Below, piece after piece: positions 26,931 through 36,507 of a stretch of 64,000 nt of DNA. The DNA comes from Hyphomicrobiaceae bacterium (lineage in GTDB: Bacteria; Pseudomonadota; Alphaproteobacteria; Rhizobiales; Hyphomicrobiaceae), in assembly GCA_022844225.1 (NCBI GenBank), contig JALHMC010000010.1, forward strand, positions 35,154-99,153, written 5' to 3'. The notes under the pieces are model-generated. The model was not told the origin of the DNA. It saw only the letters and a program-made list of their open reading frames with translations, and made no database searches. A program made the position numbers and the translations under genes. Each line of letters opens with the position of its first letter. Positions within the stretch are counted from its first letter, which is position 1.

Positions 26931-27521
26931 TCAAGCTTTTTCTGGCTGCTGGCCGGCAGCATGATCGGCGCTCCGGGAGCCGGTCGCATTGCCCGGAGCG
27001 TCGGCTAGCTTTTGGGCTGCGACCGCGGAGGGCTTCCCCGTCGATGCTGCCTCGGTCCCGAGCGTGGCGGTCGGCCCGGTCGGTTGCGCATCGCGGGGGC
27101 CTCCGGCGAAACGACCGCGGACAATCCAATAGACGAGGCCGCCCACGAAGCCCGCGGTGAGAAATGCCGTCAGGGCGTAGTTGTTGGCAATGGTCGGTTG
27201 TCCGGCCTGCTCCGTCGATTGTTGAGCAAAGAAGCCAAGGCCGGCGATGGCTAGGCCGGCGAGCACATAATAGGTCCAGCTGCGCTTGCGAAGCATCTCG
27301 CCGACGGCCGCGACGACCAATGCGAACGGTGTCGAGAACAGCGCGAACTGAGCGGCCACGAAACCGGCGAGCTCAATGCCTTTTGCGACCCGGTCGCCAC
27401 GAACATCGGGCGGCAATCCCGCGATCTCGGCCGGTGTCAGAACGAACAGCACCATGGCGAAAGCTGCCACGAGGCAACTCACGAGAAATGCGGCGAGGAC
27501 GCCGAGAAGCCGTATCGCCAT
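26931..27521 (-). CDS. Hypothetical inner-membrane protein (paralogue of the next gene)
   Basis: A 196-residue protein with four predicted membrane helices in the first 140 residues and a soluble Ala/Pro/Thr/Gln-rich tail of about 55. The block ALVVAAVGEMLRKRSWTYYV, then VLAGLAIAGLG and AGFVGGLVYWIVRGR, is shared in order and spacing with the neighbouring 142-residue protein ([20 protein letters not shown] and [15 protein letters not shown]). No family name is known to me. The two form a duplicated pair downstream of rlmN. Confidence 0.75.
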   Translation of the reverse strand: MAIRLLGVLAAFLVSCLVAAFAMVLFVLTPAEIAGLPPDVRGDRVAKGIELAGFVAAQFALFSTPFALVVAAVGEMLRKRSWTYYVLAGLAIAGLGFFAQQSTEQAGQPTIANNYALTAFLTAGFVGGLVYWIVRGRFAGGPRDAQPTGPTATLGTEAASTGKPSAVAAQKLADAPGNATGSRSADHAAGQQPEKA

Positions 27522-27643
27522 GCTTGCGTCGATCTCCGGACGCGCTCGTGCGCTGTGTGCGAACGCGTCCTCATCAAGCTATAGACCGCCCTCGTCATCC
27601 TCAAGGATGGAGCTGTGACTGTTGGTAAAGTGTGTTGCCTAGG

Positions 27644-28072
27644 CTACGCACGACGGCCAGCGACGAGCCAGTAGACCAGCCCGCCAGCAAAACCAGCCGT
27701 CGCCATGACGGTCCAGACGCGTGGGGGCATCGATCCGGCGCTGTGTGGGCTTGCTAGACGCGTCAGCGCCGGCAAGAGCGTCATCGCTGCTCCACCACCC
27801 AATACGTAATAAAGCACGGAACGAATGCGGACGATCTCGCCAACGGCCACGACGACCAAGGCCGGAAGCAGGCTGGCGGCAGCGGCGACGGTGACGAAGT
27901 CGAGCCCCATGTCGACCAGGATCTCGAGTTTGTCGAATTCGTCCGACTGCCGCGCGAGTGTCTGGGTCGTCACCTCAAGTCCAAGGGACACGAGGACGGC
28001 GAGCGCCGAGGCAAAGCCGAGGATGAGGCCGAGCGGCACCATGACCAGCCGGCCGAGCGCTCGGAGAATCAC
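27644..28072 (-). CDS. Hypothetical inner-membrane protein coupled to rlmN
   Basis: A 142-residue protein with four membrane helices. It shares the VVAVGE-x2-RIRS-x-LYYVLGG segment and the C-terminal [12 protein letters not shown] helix with the next gene downstream. The start is a GTG at 28072 whose bases overlap the rlmN stop (GTGA), which indicates translational coupling; the open frame extends to 28441 only as a shadow of rlmN. Function unknown. Confidence 0.75.
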   Translation of the reverse strand: MILRALGRLVMVPLGLILGFASALAVLVSLGLEVTTQTLARQSDEFDKLEILVDMGLDFVTVAAAASLLPALVVVAVGEIVRIRSVLYYVLGGGAAMTLLPALTRLASPHSAGSMPPRVWTVMATAGFAGGLVYWLVAGRRA

Positions 28073-29295
28073 GACGACGGCTGCTCCCCGTCGGGGTCCG
28101 GATCGCCGGGGGTGACACGATCGCGGGCGCGCAACTTCACGCTCTCCGACTTGAGCTGACCGCAGGCCGCAAGAATATCGCGACCGCGCGGTGTGCGGAC
28201 CGGACTCGCGTAACCGGCGCGATTGACCACGTCGGCGAACTTCTCGATTTGCTCCCAATCCGAGCATTCGTAGCGGCTGCCCGGCCAGGGATTGAACGGG
28301 ATCAGGTTGATTTTGGCGGGAATACCGGCGAGCAGCCTGACCAGGGCGCGGGCATCGGCCAAACTGTCGTTGACGCCCTTCAGCATCACATACTCGAAGG
28401 TGATGCGGCGCGCATTCGAAAGGCCGGGGTACTGGCGGCACGCTTCGAGCAAGTCGGCGATGGGGTACTTACGGTTGATTGGCACGAGCTCGTCGCGGAG
28501 CTTGTCGGTCACGGCATGCAGTGAGATGGCAAGCATGGTTCCGGCTTCCAGGCCCCAGCGCGGTATTTCCGGGACGACGCCGGATGTCGAGAGCGTGATA
28601 CGCCGCTTCGAGAAGGCCAAGCCGTCTCCGTCGGCGGCGACTTCGATCGCGGCGCGCACGTTGTCGAAGTTATAGAGCGGCTCGCCCATGCCCATGAGGA
28701 CGATGTTGGTAATCTTGCGCTCGGCGAGCGGGAGCATGCCGCCGTCATCCGGTGGCTGGGCGCCGGGCCAATCACCGATGCGGTCGCGGGCTACGAGGAT
28801 CTGGCCGACAATCTCCTCGGCCTCGAGATTGCGAACAAGGCGCTGGGTGCCAGTGTGACAGAAGGAGCAGTTGAGCGTGCAGCCGACCTGGCTCGAGATG
28901 CAGAGCGTGCCACGGTCGGACTCGGGGATGTAGACCGTCTCGATCTCGGGGGCGGTTGCCTCGTGACCGCGGCGCGGGAGGCGCAGCAGCCACTTACGCG
29001 TTCCGTCGGCCGAAACCTGCTCCGAAACGATTTGAGGCCGGTCAAGGGTGAAGGCGGACGACAGGCGCCGGCGCACGTCCTTGGACACGTCCGTCATGGC
29101 ATCGAAGGAGGTCACGCCACGCACGTAGAGCCAGCTCCAGAGCTGCTCGACGCGCATGCGACGCTGCTTTTCAGGGATGCCGATCTCCGTCAGAGCCGCC
29201 CGCAGGCCCTCGTCGCCGCGGCCAGCAAGGCTCGGCAGGACCCCAGAGGAGACCGGAGCGGTCGTGTCGGGCGTGGTGTCGAGAACGAGGACCAT
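28069..29295 (-). CDS. rlmN: Dual-specificity 23S rRNA/tRNA (adenine-C2) methyltransferase RlmN
   Basis: RlmN is a radical-SAM enzyme that methylates C2 of A2503 in 23S rRNA and A37 in some tRNAs. The 408 residues include the 4Fe-4S cysteines in [14 protein letters not shown] (CX3CX2C), the [12 protein letters not shown] block, and a C-terminal CGQL cysteine used for the methyl relay. A 40-residue N-terminal extension precedes the RlmN core. It overlaps the following membrane-protein gene by four bases. Confidence 0.95.
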   Translation of the reverse strand: MVLVLDTTPDTTAPVSSGVLPSLAGRGDEGLRAALTEIGIPEKQRRMRVEQLWSWLYVRGVTSFDAMTDVSKDVRRRLSSAFTLDRPQIVSEQVSADGTRKWLLRLPRRGHEATAPEIETVYIPESDRGTLCISSQVGCTLNCSFCHTGTQRLVRNLEAEEIVGQILVARDRIGDWPGAQPPDDGGMLPLAERKITNIVLMGMGEPLYNFDNVRAAIEVAADGDGLAFSKRRITLSTSGVVPEIPRWGLEAGTMLAISLHAVTDKLRDELVPINRKYPIADLLEACRQYPGLSNARRITFEYVMLKGVNDSLADARALVRLLAGIPAKINLIPFNPWPGSRYECSDWEQIEKFADVVNRAGYASPVRTPRGRDILAACGQLKSESVKLRARDRVTPGDPDPDGEQPSS

Positions 29296-29488
29296 GGGAC
29301 TCGGCGTTCGAAAGGGTTCTGGCCGCTATTTAGCGACGAACGGGTTGCTCGGAAAGGCGAGACCGACATCGATCAATGTAGGCGATGTCCAGCTATCGCA
29401 CGATAGCCCGGCCGTCCCGGCTTATAGCATATCCCAGAGGACGGCGCTTCATTTCGGCCGGCTGGCCAAGCAGCGAGATTGTCGGGTC

Positions 29489-30361
29489 ATGAATGAAAGC
29501 CTTCCGCCGCCTTCCGCCGTCGCCAGGATCGATGCTCTGCTGCCCGCAGAGATGGCCTTGGCCTGCGAGGCAGCCGGGGCAGGCAAAGCCAGGCGCGACG
29601 CGGTTACGCTCCTTCTGCTCGGCGTACTTGCCGGTGCCTTCATCGCGATGGGCGCCATTTTCATGACGGTGGTGCTGACCGGCGCCGGCGACTTCCCGTG
29701 GGGTGTGGCGAGGCTTCTCGCTGGGCTCGTGTTCTCGCTCGGTCTCATTCTCGTGGTCGTCGGAGGCGCCGAGCTGTTCACGGGCGATACGCTGATGGTC
29801 GTCGCTTACGCTAGCAGAAAGATCACGCTTGCAGCCCTGCTTCGCGCTTGGATGCTGGTCTATGCCGGGAACATCGCCGGTGGCATCGCCACCGCCGCTA
29901 TTGTGTTCATGTCGGGCCAACATGAGCTGGCTGGGGGAGGTGTGGGGCAAACGGCGCTGACGATCGCCTCAGTCAAGGCAGGGCTGCCGACGGTGCAGCT
30001 GTTTTTCCTCGCCGTGCTGTGCAACGTGCTGGTGTGCCTCGCGGTTTGGATGACGTTCGGTGCGCGTACCACGACCGATAAGGTCGTGGTGATCGTCCCG
30101 CCCATCGCCGCGTTCGTCGCCGCCGGATTCGAGCACTCGATCGCCAACCTCTACCTGTTGCCCTATGGCCTCGCCATCAAGGCATGGGGCGGGCCTGAAT
30201 TCTGGCAAGCGATCGGGAAGATGCCGACGGATTTCGCCGGGCTGACGGTCGGCGCCGCGATCCACAACGTGGTGGTTGCAACCGTCGGTAATCTCATCGG
30301 CGGCAGCATTCTCGTCGGGGCGGTGTACTGGTTCGTCTATCTGCGGAAGCGACCAAGCTAA
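29489..30361 (+). CDS. Formate/nitrite transporter family channel
   Basis: A 290-residue inner-membrane protein of the FocA/NirC fold with six long helices: LLLLGVLAGAFIAMGAIF in the first, the GGAELFTGDTLMV half-helix break near residue 95, and GAAIHNVVVATVGNLIGGS near the end, which contains the conserved pore-lining AxHxNxxxxxxGN pattern (here IHNVVVATVGN). FNT channels carry monovalent anions such as formate, nitrite or hydrosulfide; no selectivity can be assigned here. The frame extends to 29156 as a shadow of rlmN; the ATG at 29489 fits the fold. Confidence 0.9.
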   Translation: MNESLPPPSAVARIDALLPAEMALACEAAGAGKARRDAVTLLLLGVLAGAFIAMGAIFMTVVLTGAGDFPWGVARLLAGLVFSLGLILVVVGGAELFTGDTLMVVAYASRKITLAALLRAWMLVYAGNIAGGIATAAIVFMSGQHELAGGGVGQTALTIASVKAGLPTVQLFFLAVLCNVLVCLAVWMTFGARTTTDKVVVIVPPIAAFVAAGFEHSIANLYLLPYGLAIKAWGGPEFWQAIGKMPTDFAGLTVGAAIHNVVVATVGNLIGGSILVGAVYWFVYLRKRPS

Positions 30362-30435
30362 AGCTGCAGCTATTAGATGGTCTGTGCTGGCAATACGCGG
30401 CAGCCGATCAACATGAGAAAAAAACACTCCGTCGC

Positions 30436-30460
30436 GGAACGGCGCCTCTTGGGCTCGGTT
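30436..30460 (+). promoter_or_regulatory. Candidate EcfG-type general-stress promoter
   Basis: GGAAC (30436-30440), 16 bases, then GGTT (30457-30460). This is close to the consensus GGAAC-N16-18-CGTT of the alphaproteobacterial general stress sigma factor EcfG/RpoE2. It lies about 140 bases before the first of three co-directional membrane-stress genes. No ecfG, phyR or nepR gene is in the window. Confidence 0.5.
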
Positions 30461-30597
30461 CTCAGAGAAACCGCTTCAGGAACCGCGGGCGCGGGATGGA
30501 TGGCATCGTCCATCTCGTCGGCATGGCCTCGTTGTCATCTTCATGCTGAACGTTCTCGGTCTCGGCTAGCGGTGAACTGCTGACTCGAGAGGAAGCA

Positions 30598-31113
30598 ATG
30601 AACCAGATAACTCCACCTGGGTCCTCCATGGCGGGCCAGGAAAGCGCGGCTGACCGGTTAAAGAGGGAAGCCGATGCTGCACGCTCCACGGCAAGAACCA
30701 CGGCACATGACATCCAGGACGGCGTCCAGTCGCTCGCGGAGGAAGCTCGCGTAAGGGCCGGCGAGACAGTCGAGCAACAGAAGGGCGCAGTCAGCTCACT
30801 CATCGGCGACATTGCCGAAGCCGTGAATTCTGCCGCGGGGGAGCTCGGGTCGCGAGATCATTCGGCGGCGGCTCAGTATGCGAATGCCATCGGGTCCGGA
30901 CTCAGGAGCATCTCACAGACGCTCGATAAAAAGAGCGTGGGGGAAATGGTTTCCGACGTGACCGAATTCGCACGAAGGAATCCGGCCGCGTACATCGGCG
31001 GGTCGCTCCTTATCGGAATGGCCCTGGCGAGATTCGCCGTTGCGTCCCCACCTTCGCGACCGGAGCCACGCAGTAACTCAGATCGTGATCCGACCAACGA
31101 GGTGCCGTTATGA
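30598..31113 (+). CDS. Hypothetical membrane-anchored helical protein, YqjD/ElaB-like in layout
   Basis: A 171-residue protein. Residues about 15-115 are charged, Ala/Ser/Glu-rich and strongly helical, followed by RNPAAYIGGSLLIGMALARFA, a C-terminal membrane helix preceded by basic residues. That layout (long helix plus C-terminal anchor) is that of the YqjD/ElaB ribosome- and membrane-associated stress proteins, but sequence identity is not evident to me. SD GAGGAA lies upstream of the ATG. The stop overlaps the next start as ATGA, which defines a three-gene operon. Confidence 0.65.
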   Translation: MNQITPPGSSMAGQESAADRLKREADAARSTARTTAHDIQDGVQSLAEEARVRAGETVEQQKGAVSSLIGDIAEAVNSAAGELGSRDHSAAAQYANAIGSGLRSISQTLDKKSVGEMVSDVTEFARRNPAAYIGGSLLIGMALARFAVASPPSRPEPRSNSDRDPTNEVPL

Positions 31114-31520
31114 AGACCTCTGGAGAGTCGCCCAAAACGGGCGCCGGAAATCGAAACATCAGCGAGCTGTTGCCGGAGTTCGGCAACGAGGTCGTCCAGC
31201 TCATGAAGAGTGAGGCGGATCTACTCCGGACGGAGCTGAACGCCAAGGTCGAACGCCTGGAAACGGCCGCCGGCAGCATGGCAGTAGGCGCAGTCTGTCT
31301 TGTCGCGGCGCTGCTCGTTCTACTCCAAGCCCTCGTCGTGGCTCTTACGAATGCCGGCATGGGTGCCGGGTGGGCGTCGCTGCTGGTGGGAGTCGTGGTC
31401 GGCATCATCGGAATAGCTCTGCTCGGTTACGGCCGAGGAGCGGCTCCCGGTCTCATGCCGCGCCGCAGTGCCGCGGAAGCGCAAAAGACGGCAGCAATGG
31501 CCAAGGAGAAGATGCAATGA
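31110..31520 (+). CDS. YqjE-like / phage-holin-family membrane protein
   Basis: A 136-residue protein: a helical N-terminus (LLPEFGNEVVQLMKSEADLLRTELNAK in two parts) and two membrane helices (GAVCLVAALLVLLQALVVAL and ASLLVGVVVGIIGIALLGY), then a basic tail. This is the pattern of the YqjE/Holin-X (DUF1469) family; the phage name reflects family history and no phage genes are nearby. It overlaps both neighbours by four bases, so all three are translated together. Confidence 0.75.
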   Translation: MKTSGESPKTGAGNRNISELLPEFGNEVVQLMKSEADLLRTELNAKVERLETAAGSMAVGAVCLVAALLVLLQALVVALTNAGMGAGWASLLVGVVVGIIGIALLGYGRGAAPGLMPRRSAAEAQKTAAMAKEKMQ

Positions 31521-32428
31521 CCGACGCAACGACGACCGCGCAAGAAAATGTCCGGCGTGCGCGTGCGGATCTCGGTGAAACCGTCGATGCGCTGAAACAA
31601 AAGCTTTCAATGAGCGAGTTGCTTACGGAGGTGCAAACCTACCTCGGCGACAGCGGCGGCATGTCGAACATGATGAACAACCTGTCTCGCCAAGCACAGA
31701 GCAACCCGATGGCGCTCGCGATGATTGGTGCGGGCTTCGCCTGGCTCATGATGAGCTCAAATGGAATGAGCAGCGGCAGCGCTCGGTCTCACGACTACTC
31801 CCCCCATACGACAAACAGCATGGGGGCTAAGTTCCGAGATGCGACGACGTCCGCGAGGGAGGCCTCGAGCGATGCGGCGGGCCGTGTGAGTTCTGCCATG
31901 TCCGGGGCGGGCAGCGCTGTCGCATCAGCAGCAGAGTCCGTCTCCGGTGGCGTCGCCTCCGCTGCAAGCGCTTCGAGCCGGACCATTGGAGATGCCGGCA
32001 ATGCCGTGGCCGAGATGCCCTATGAAATCCAACGCGTTGGCGAGGACATGGTCGAACGCCACCCCCTGGTGGTGGGTGCTGCGGCCATTGCACTCGGAGC
32101 CGCCATCGGCGCCGCGCTTCCTCGCACGGACTTGGAGGATCGCCAACTCGGCGACGCCAGCGAGAAGATGAAGGATGCCGTCACCGCGCAGGGCGAGAAG
32201 GTCATGCGTAGCGCGGAAGACATCGCGTCAAAGGTCAGCGACGTCGCCGCGCAGGAAGCCGACAGACAAGGCTTGGTACCAGGGTCCGCAGGAGGCGCCC
32301 ACGACCAGCGCTCCATCGCCGAACGCGTGAAGGAGGTCGGAAGGGAAGCCGCGAAGGCCGCCCGCGACGAGGTCGACCGCCGTAGCGGTAGTCGGAGCGA
32401 TGCCGGCGAAGGAGGGCAGACGCCATAG
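31517..32428 (+). CDS. DUF3618 domain-containing membrane protein
   Basis: A 303-residue protein. The N-terminal 50 residues (RRARADLGETVDALKQKLS) match DUF3618. A first membrane helix follows (NPMALAMIGAGFAWLMMSS), then a long Ala/Ser-rich helical region resembling apolipoprotein-like repeats, a second hydrophobic segment (LVVGAAAIALGAAIGAALP), and a charged C-terminal helix. The frame is open back to 31370, but the ATG at 31517 overlaps the yqjE-like stop. It is the third gene of the operon; DUF3618, YqjE and YqjD-type genes are often found together, which supports a shared envelope-stress role. Confidence 0.8.
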   Translation: MTDATTTAQENVRRARADLGETVDALKQKLSMSELLTEVQTYLGDSGGMSNMMNNLSRQAQSNPMALAMIGAGFAWLMMSSNGMSSGSARSHDYSPHTTNSMGAKFRDATTSAREASSDAAGRVSSAMSGAGSAVASAAESVSGGVASAASASSRTIGDAGNAVAEMPYEIQRVGEDMVERHPLVVGAAAIALGAAIGAALPRTDLEDRQLGDASEKMKDAVTAQGEKVMRSAEDIASKVSDVAAQEADRQGLVPGSAGGAHDQRSIAERVKEVGREAAKAARDEVDRRSGSRSDAGEGGQTP

Positions 32429-32484
32429 TGTTTTCCGGCTCCGACATTTGCCACCTAACGTCGGGTGGACCATGTCGGAACCGG

Positions 32485-33438
32485 TCAGATGCCTCGGCCC
32501 ATCTGCATAAAGCGTTCGGCGCGTTGGGCACGGAGTTCGTCGGGCGAGAGGGGATCGAGGGCTTCAAAAGCGCGCTGGATCGCGGTGCCGGCGCGCTGGA
32601 TCGTGTCGGCCTTGTCGCGATGTGCGCCACCGACAGGTTCGGGGATGATCTCGTCGATGACGCGCAAGTCGAGGAGGTCCTGCGCGGTTATCCGCATCGA
32701 TGTGGCCGCATCGATGGCCTTGGATTTGTCCCGCCACAGAATGGTCGCAGCGGCTTCCGGGGAGGCAACGCTGTAGATGGCGTGTTCGAGCATCAGAATG
32801 CGATTTGCCGTCGCGATCGCAAGGGCGCCACCGGAGCCTCCCTCGCCGATGACAACGGTGACCATGGGGACGCCGAGGGACAGACAGCACTCGATCGAGC
32901 GGGCAATCGCCTCGGCTTGGCCGCGCTCCTCGGCGCCGACGCCGGGATAAGCACCGGCGGTGTCGATCAGGGTCAGGACGGATAGCCCGAAGCGCTCCGC
33001 CATCTCCATGAGCCGGACGGCCTTGCGGTAGCCCTCGGGGCGGGCCATTCCGAAATTGTGCTTAATGCGGCTTTCGGTATCGTGGCCTTTCTCCTGGCCG
33101 ATCACCATGACGCCGCGTCCCCGGAACGTGCCCAATCCTCCGACGATCGCCGCGTCCTCGGCGTAGTAGCGGTCTCCCGCCAGTGTGGTGAAGCCTTCGA
33201 TGAGGGCGTTGACGTAGTCCAGGCAATGCGGCCGGTCGGCATGGCGCGCGACGAGGGTCTTCTGCCACGGGTTGAGCTTGGCATAGGTGTCGGCGAGGAG
33301 CTGCTTTGCCTTCTGCTCCAGTCGACCGATCTCGTCACCGATCGAGACGTTGCTGCCATCCGCCGCGAGCGAGCGCAGCTCCGCGACCTTGGCCTCGAGC
33401 TCGGCGATGGGCTTCTCGAATTCGATGTATGTGCGCAT
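32485..33438 (-). CDS. accA: Acetyl-CoA carboxylase carboxyltransferase alpha subunit
   Basis: AccA together with AccD transfers the carboxyl group from biotin to acetyl-CoA, giving malonyl-CoA for fatty acid synthesis. The 317 residues begin with the helical MRTYIEFEKPIAELEAKV, then FGMARPEGYRKAVRLMEMA, the oxyanion-forming GAYPGVGAEERGQAEAIA, and VIGEGGSGGALAIA. It runs with xerD upstream (gap 93 bp), the usual order in Rhizobiales. Confidence 0.97.
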   Translation of the reverse strand: MRTYIEFEKPIAELEAKVAELRSLAADGSNVSIGDEIGRLEQKAKQLLADTYAKLNPWQKTLVARHADRPHCLDYVNALIEGFTTLAGDRYYAEDAAIVGGLGTFRGRGVMVIGQEKGHDTESRIKHNFGMARPEGYRKAVRLMEMAERFGLSVLTLIDTAGAYPGVGAEERGQAEAIARSIECCLSLGVPMVTVVIGEGGSGGALAIATANRILMLEHAIYSVASPEAAATILWRDKSKAIDAATSMRITAQDLLDLRVIDEIIPEPVGGAHRDKADTIQRAGTAIQRAFEALDPLSPDELRAQRAERFMQMGRGI

Positions 33439-33531
33439 TTGGCGGGGGGCCTTCGGCTATCCCTCGGATTTCGCCGGACATTCACGACGAGCGGTGGCCG
33501 AGTCAAGCTCTGCGAGCAATAGCGGCCCGTT

Positions 33532-34497
33532 TCAAACCTCGTCGAGGCGAGCCTTGGCGAGAGGGTGATGGTCACGGACGAGCTGACGAAGACGTTCTTC
33601 GAGGACGTGCGTGTAGATCTGGGTCGTCGAGATGTCAGCGTGCCCCAGCAACTGCTGGACGGCGCGCAGGTCGGCGCCCCGATCGAGGAGGTGGCTGGCG
33701 AAGGCGTGGCGCAGGACGTGAGGCGAGACACGCCCGGGGTCCAGACCGGCTTCCAATGCAAGCTCCTTCAGCTCCTGAGCGAGGCGTTGGCGGGTCAGGT
33801 GGCCTTCGGTGCCTCGAGAGGGGAAAAGGTAGCGATTGCGGAGCATGGGAGCGAGGTCGTCTTCGCCATCGGTGCCGACGTTCAGATAGCGAGACAGTGC
33901 TTCGCGCGCGGCAGAATTCAGGGGGACGAGCCGCTCGCGACCGCCCTTGCCCTTGATGGTCAGAACGCGGTCGTCGCCGGTCAGGACGCTGCGCGGTAGT
34001 TCGACCAGTTCCGAGACGCGCATGCCGGTTGCATAGAGAACTTCCAGCAATGCCTTGAGCCGAAGTGCCCGGAACCGGTCGCGGCCGGACAAGCCGTCGA
34101 TGCGAGCGGCGGCGCGATCAAGCAGGGCTTCCACCTCGGCAATAGATAGGATCTTCGGGAGGGGTCGCTCTCGGCGCGGACCTGCGAAACCGGTTGTCGG
34201 GTCGTCGGTGATGGTCCCGTCGGCGGCAAGAAAGCGATACAGCTGGCGGATCGAGGAGAGACGGCGGGCCCTTGATGTGGCAGCGAGGCCGGAGGCGGCG
34301 GCCGCCTTCAGATAAGCAGCGATGCTCTGGGGACGTGCGGCTAGGAGGGGTGTGCCGCTGACAGCCATGAAAGCCGCATAGTCCTCGAGGTCACGCCGGT
34401 AGGCGGCAAGCGTGTTCGGCGCCGCGCCGCGCTCGGCCGCCATCATTTCCAGAAAACTTTCGATTGGCACCTCCGGAGGGGCGTCCGGCTCTGGCAT
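33532..34497 (-). CDS. xerD: Tyrosine recombinase XerD
   Basis: XerD works with XerC at dif to resolve chromosome dimers. The 321 residues show the N-terminal SAM-like core-binding domain and a C-terminal catalytic domain with ATGMRVSEL (Arg), HVLRHAFASHLL (His-x-x-Arg), GHADISTTQIYTH (His and the nucleophile Tyr). It lies in a housekeeping cluster between accA and the aro genes, so it is not the integrase of a mobile element. Confidence 0.94.
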   Translation of the reverse strand: MPEPDAPPEVPIESFLEMMAAERGAAPNTLAAYRRDLEDYAAFMAVSGTPLLAARPQSIAAYLKAAAASGLAATSRARRLSSIRQLYRFLAADGTITDDPTTGFAGPRRERPLPKILSIAEVEALLDRAAARIDGLSGRDRFRALRLKALLEVLYATGMRVSELVELPRSVLTGDDRVLTIKGKGGRERLVPLNSAAREALSRYLNVGTDGEDDLAPMLRNRYLFPSRGTEGHLTRQRLAQELKELALEAGLDPGRVSPHVLRHAFASHLLDRGADLRAVQQLLGHADISTTQIYTHVLEERLRQLVRDHHPLAKARLDEV

Positions 34498-34507
34498 GCG
34501 TGCGCTC

Positions 34508-36439
34508 CTAGTCGTTCTGACTGCGGGGCCAGCTCATGAAGAGGGCTTCCAGGCCGAGCTGCCGTGCATCCGCCTCGAGCCCGGCCCGCTTCAGTGCACG
34601 AATGGTGTCGCCGAGCGCAATCATATGGGCCGTTGCGCCGTTGTCGGGTCCGAGGGCGCGGAGAGCGGAAAGGACGACGCGGCCCGGTTCCTGGCGTTTG
34701 GCAGCAGCCTGCAACTCGCTCAGAACGCCCGTCTCGGGCAGATGTCCGGACGTCGGCTGGGGTGAGCGGCTCGCGGCCTCCCAGAGCGGGATCGGGATCT
34801 GAAAATCGAGTGCGTCGAGCACCGTGACGAGGCGGTGCATCAGCTCAGCGGAGAGACGGCCTCTCACGGCGACCTGCTCGATGGCAGGCAAATGCTCACC
34901 CCTACGGTTCTGCTTAGTGGCATCGACGATGTCGGCCAACACGAGCCAGTGCTTCAAACCACCGTAGCGTTCGCCGAACGGCGGTTCAGTCCAGCCGGCC
35001 AGGGCGTCGAGCCGGTTCGCGGCAAGGGCAATTTCGATGGCTGTTTCGGCGAACCAGCCGATTTCCGGGGCCGGGCGAAGACCAGCCAAGGCCGGAGCGA
35101 GCATGGCGGCCGTCGCCATGTAAGGACCTTGGGCGCGGCGCGCCTCGTCCAGCAGGGAGCGCGCCAGCCGTGCCTTTTTGATTGGTGTGCGTTCAGCCTC
35201 AAGCGCGTTGAACAGCAGGGCTCGCTTCAGGGCCGGCGTCTGGGTCTCGGAATGGGGGGTCGCGAGTGCGGCGGGCGAGAACGACGCAGATCGGTAAGCA
35301 GCGGCCAGATCGGCCGGCGTGATGATCAGAGTGGCGACGGCCGCTTCAGCAGCGAGAATGCGCGTCTCGGCATCCGGCGCCTTCGTTGCGAGGGCGGCCA
35401 GCAGTGCGGGCTCAGCCGATGCCACGATGCCTGCAGTCTGGCCGACGCGAGCCAGTTCCAGGAAGCGATATTCGACCAGACCGATCGATTTCACTGAAGG
35501 AAGCTGCCACGCGTCTGCCACTCCGGCCGCGAGCGCATCAAGGGCGGCGAGCGGGAGGGGTGCTGTGATCTGCTCGGTCCGAAGCAGCTCTGCGGCCAGA
35601 GCCGCAGAACCAGGGTCGCCGTTCCGGGTGCCGCACAAGGCGGCAAGGATGAGAAACTCCTGACGCGCTGGTTTCGGGAAGGACGCGTGATGGCGCTGGA
35701 GACCCTTGATCGCGCTACAGCCCGGCTCGTCGTCACCGATCATCAGCCGGGTGCGGGCGACAAGAAGAGCGGTCAGAGGATCGGCGTGGTCAGTGAGTAT
35801 GGCGGCGACGGCTTTTGTGAGATCAGCCAGGAGACCGGATCGATAAAGCACCTCGAGGCGAATGGCGTCGAACGATGGACCTGTCGAGGCATCGGCCCGC
35901 AGGGGCGCGGCCGACTGCGCGCCATCCGGAGAGGACCAGAGGCGCTGCCAGAGCGCTGCTAAGGCTGCAGATCGCGGCGGCAGGGACAGAGGGGCGATCA
36001 AGGTCTGGAGGGTGGACTGGTCGATGCCCTGCCACATGCCCTGCGGCAGACCGGCGGCAAGGGACTCTGTCAGGGGTTCCAACTCGGAACGCTGGACCGC
36101 GTCTGCTACGGGGCTCGGCGGCGCGCCGATTGCACCCGGAGGTGCCGCGGACCATTGAGCCGGTTGCTCGGCCGAGATGGCGCCGTCCGTGCCCGTGAAT
36201 GGCTGTTCAGCCGACCGTCCATCGTCTTGCCAAGGTCTGCCTGCGACACCGTTCATCGATGGCAATGGCGCCTGCTCGTCGCGTGAAGCGGGGTTGTCGA
36301 TCGTGGCGCGAGACGAACGGGCCGCATTCCGAGCCTGATCGCGTTCCTTGAAGGGGTTCCAGGCATCGTCGGCCGATGCCGGCCCGGTTACGGCCAACAT
36401 GAGCGCAAGGCCGAAGCCGGCGGCGGGCAGTCGGGCCAT
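34508..36439 (-). CDS. Large periplasmic helical protein of unknown function
   Basis: A 643-residue protein with a clear signal peptide (FGLALMLAVTGPASADDAWNPF; cleavage near ASA-DD). A Pro/Ser/Arg-rich linker of about 100 residues is followed by about 500 residues of Ala/Leu-rich helices with TPR-like spacing but no repeat I can align. No family name is recognised. It ends 10 bp before the xerD start and starts downstream of a 47-residue gene; similar genes occur in this xerD-aroK interval in other Rhizobiales. The ATG at 36439 directly precedes the signal; a longer frame begins at 36502. Confidence 0.75.
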   Translation of the reverse strand: MARLPAAGFGLALMLAVTGPASADDAWNPFKERDQARNAARSSRATIDNPASRDEQAPLPSMNGVAGRPWQDDGRSAEQPFTGTDGAISAEQPAQWSAAPPGAIGAPPSPVADAVQRSELEPLTESLAAGLPQGMWQGIDQSTLQTLIAPLSLPPRSAALAALWQRLWSSPDGAQSAAPLRADASTGPSFDAIRLEVLYRSGLLADLTKAVAAILTDHADPLTALLVARTRLMIGDDEPGCSAIKGLQRHHASFPKPARQEFLILAALCGTRNGDPGSAALAAELLRTEQITAPLPLAALDALAAGVADAWQLPSVKSIGLVEYRFLELARVGQTAGIVASAEPALLAALATKAPDAETRILAAEAAVATLIITPADLAAAYRSASFSPAALATPHSETQTPALKRALLFNALEAERTPIKKARLARSLLDEARRAQGPYMATAAMLAPALAGLRPAPEIGWFAETAIEIALAANRLDALAGWTEPPFGERYGGLKHWLVLADIVDATKQNRRGEHLPAIEQVAVRGRLSAELMHRLVTVLDALDFQIPIPLWEAASRSPQPTSGHLPETGVLSELQAAAKRQEPGRVVLSALRALGPDNGATAHMIALGDTIRALKRAGLEADARQLGLEALFMSWPRSQND

Positions 36440-36507
36440 CGACGTGCAATCCTCGTCTCTCGAAGCGGCCCGCAGACGCGTGCCGCAGCGCGACCCTTGC
36501 AAAGCGA

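Noticed and set aside
27644..28441. 265-codon version of the membrane gene after rlmN
   Set aside because: The upstream part is a shadow of rlmN; the GTG overlapping the rlmN stop gives a membrane protein of normal composition.
31110..31520. Phage holin
   Set aside because: Family label only; gene is in a chromosomal stress-like operon and no other phage genes are present.
33532..34497. Integrase of a mobile element
   Set aside because: Sequence and context fit the housekeeping XerD beside accA; no attachment site or cargo.
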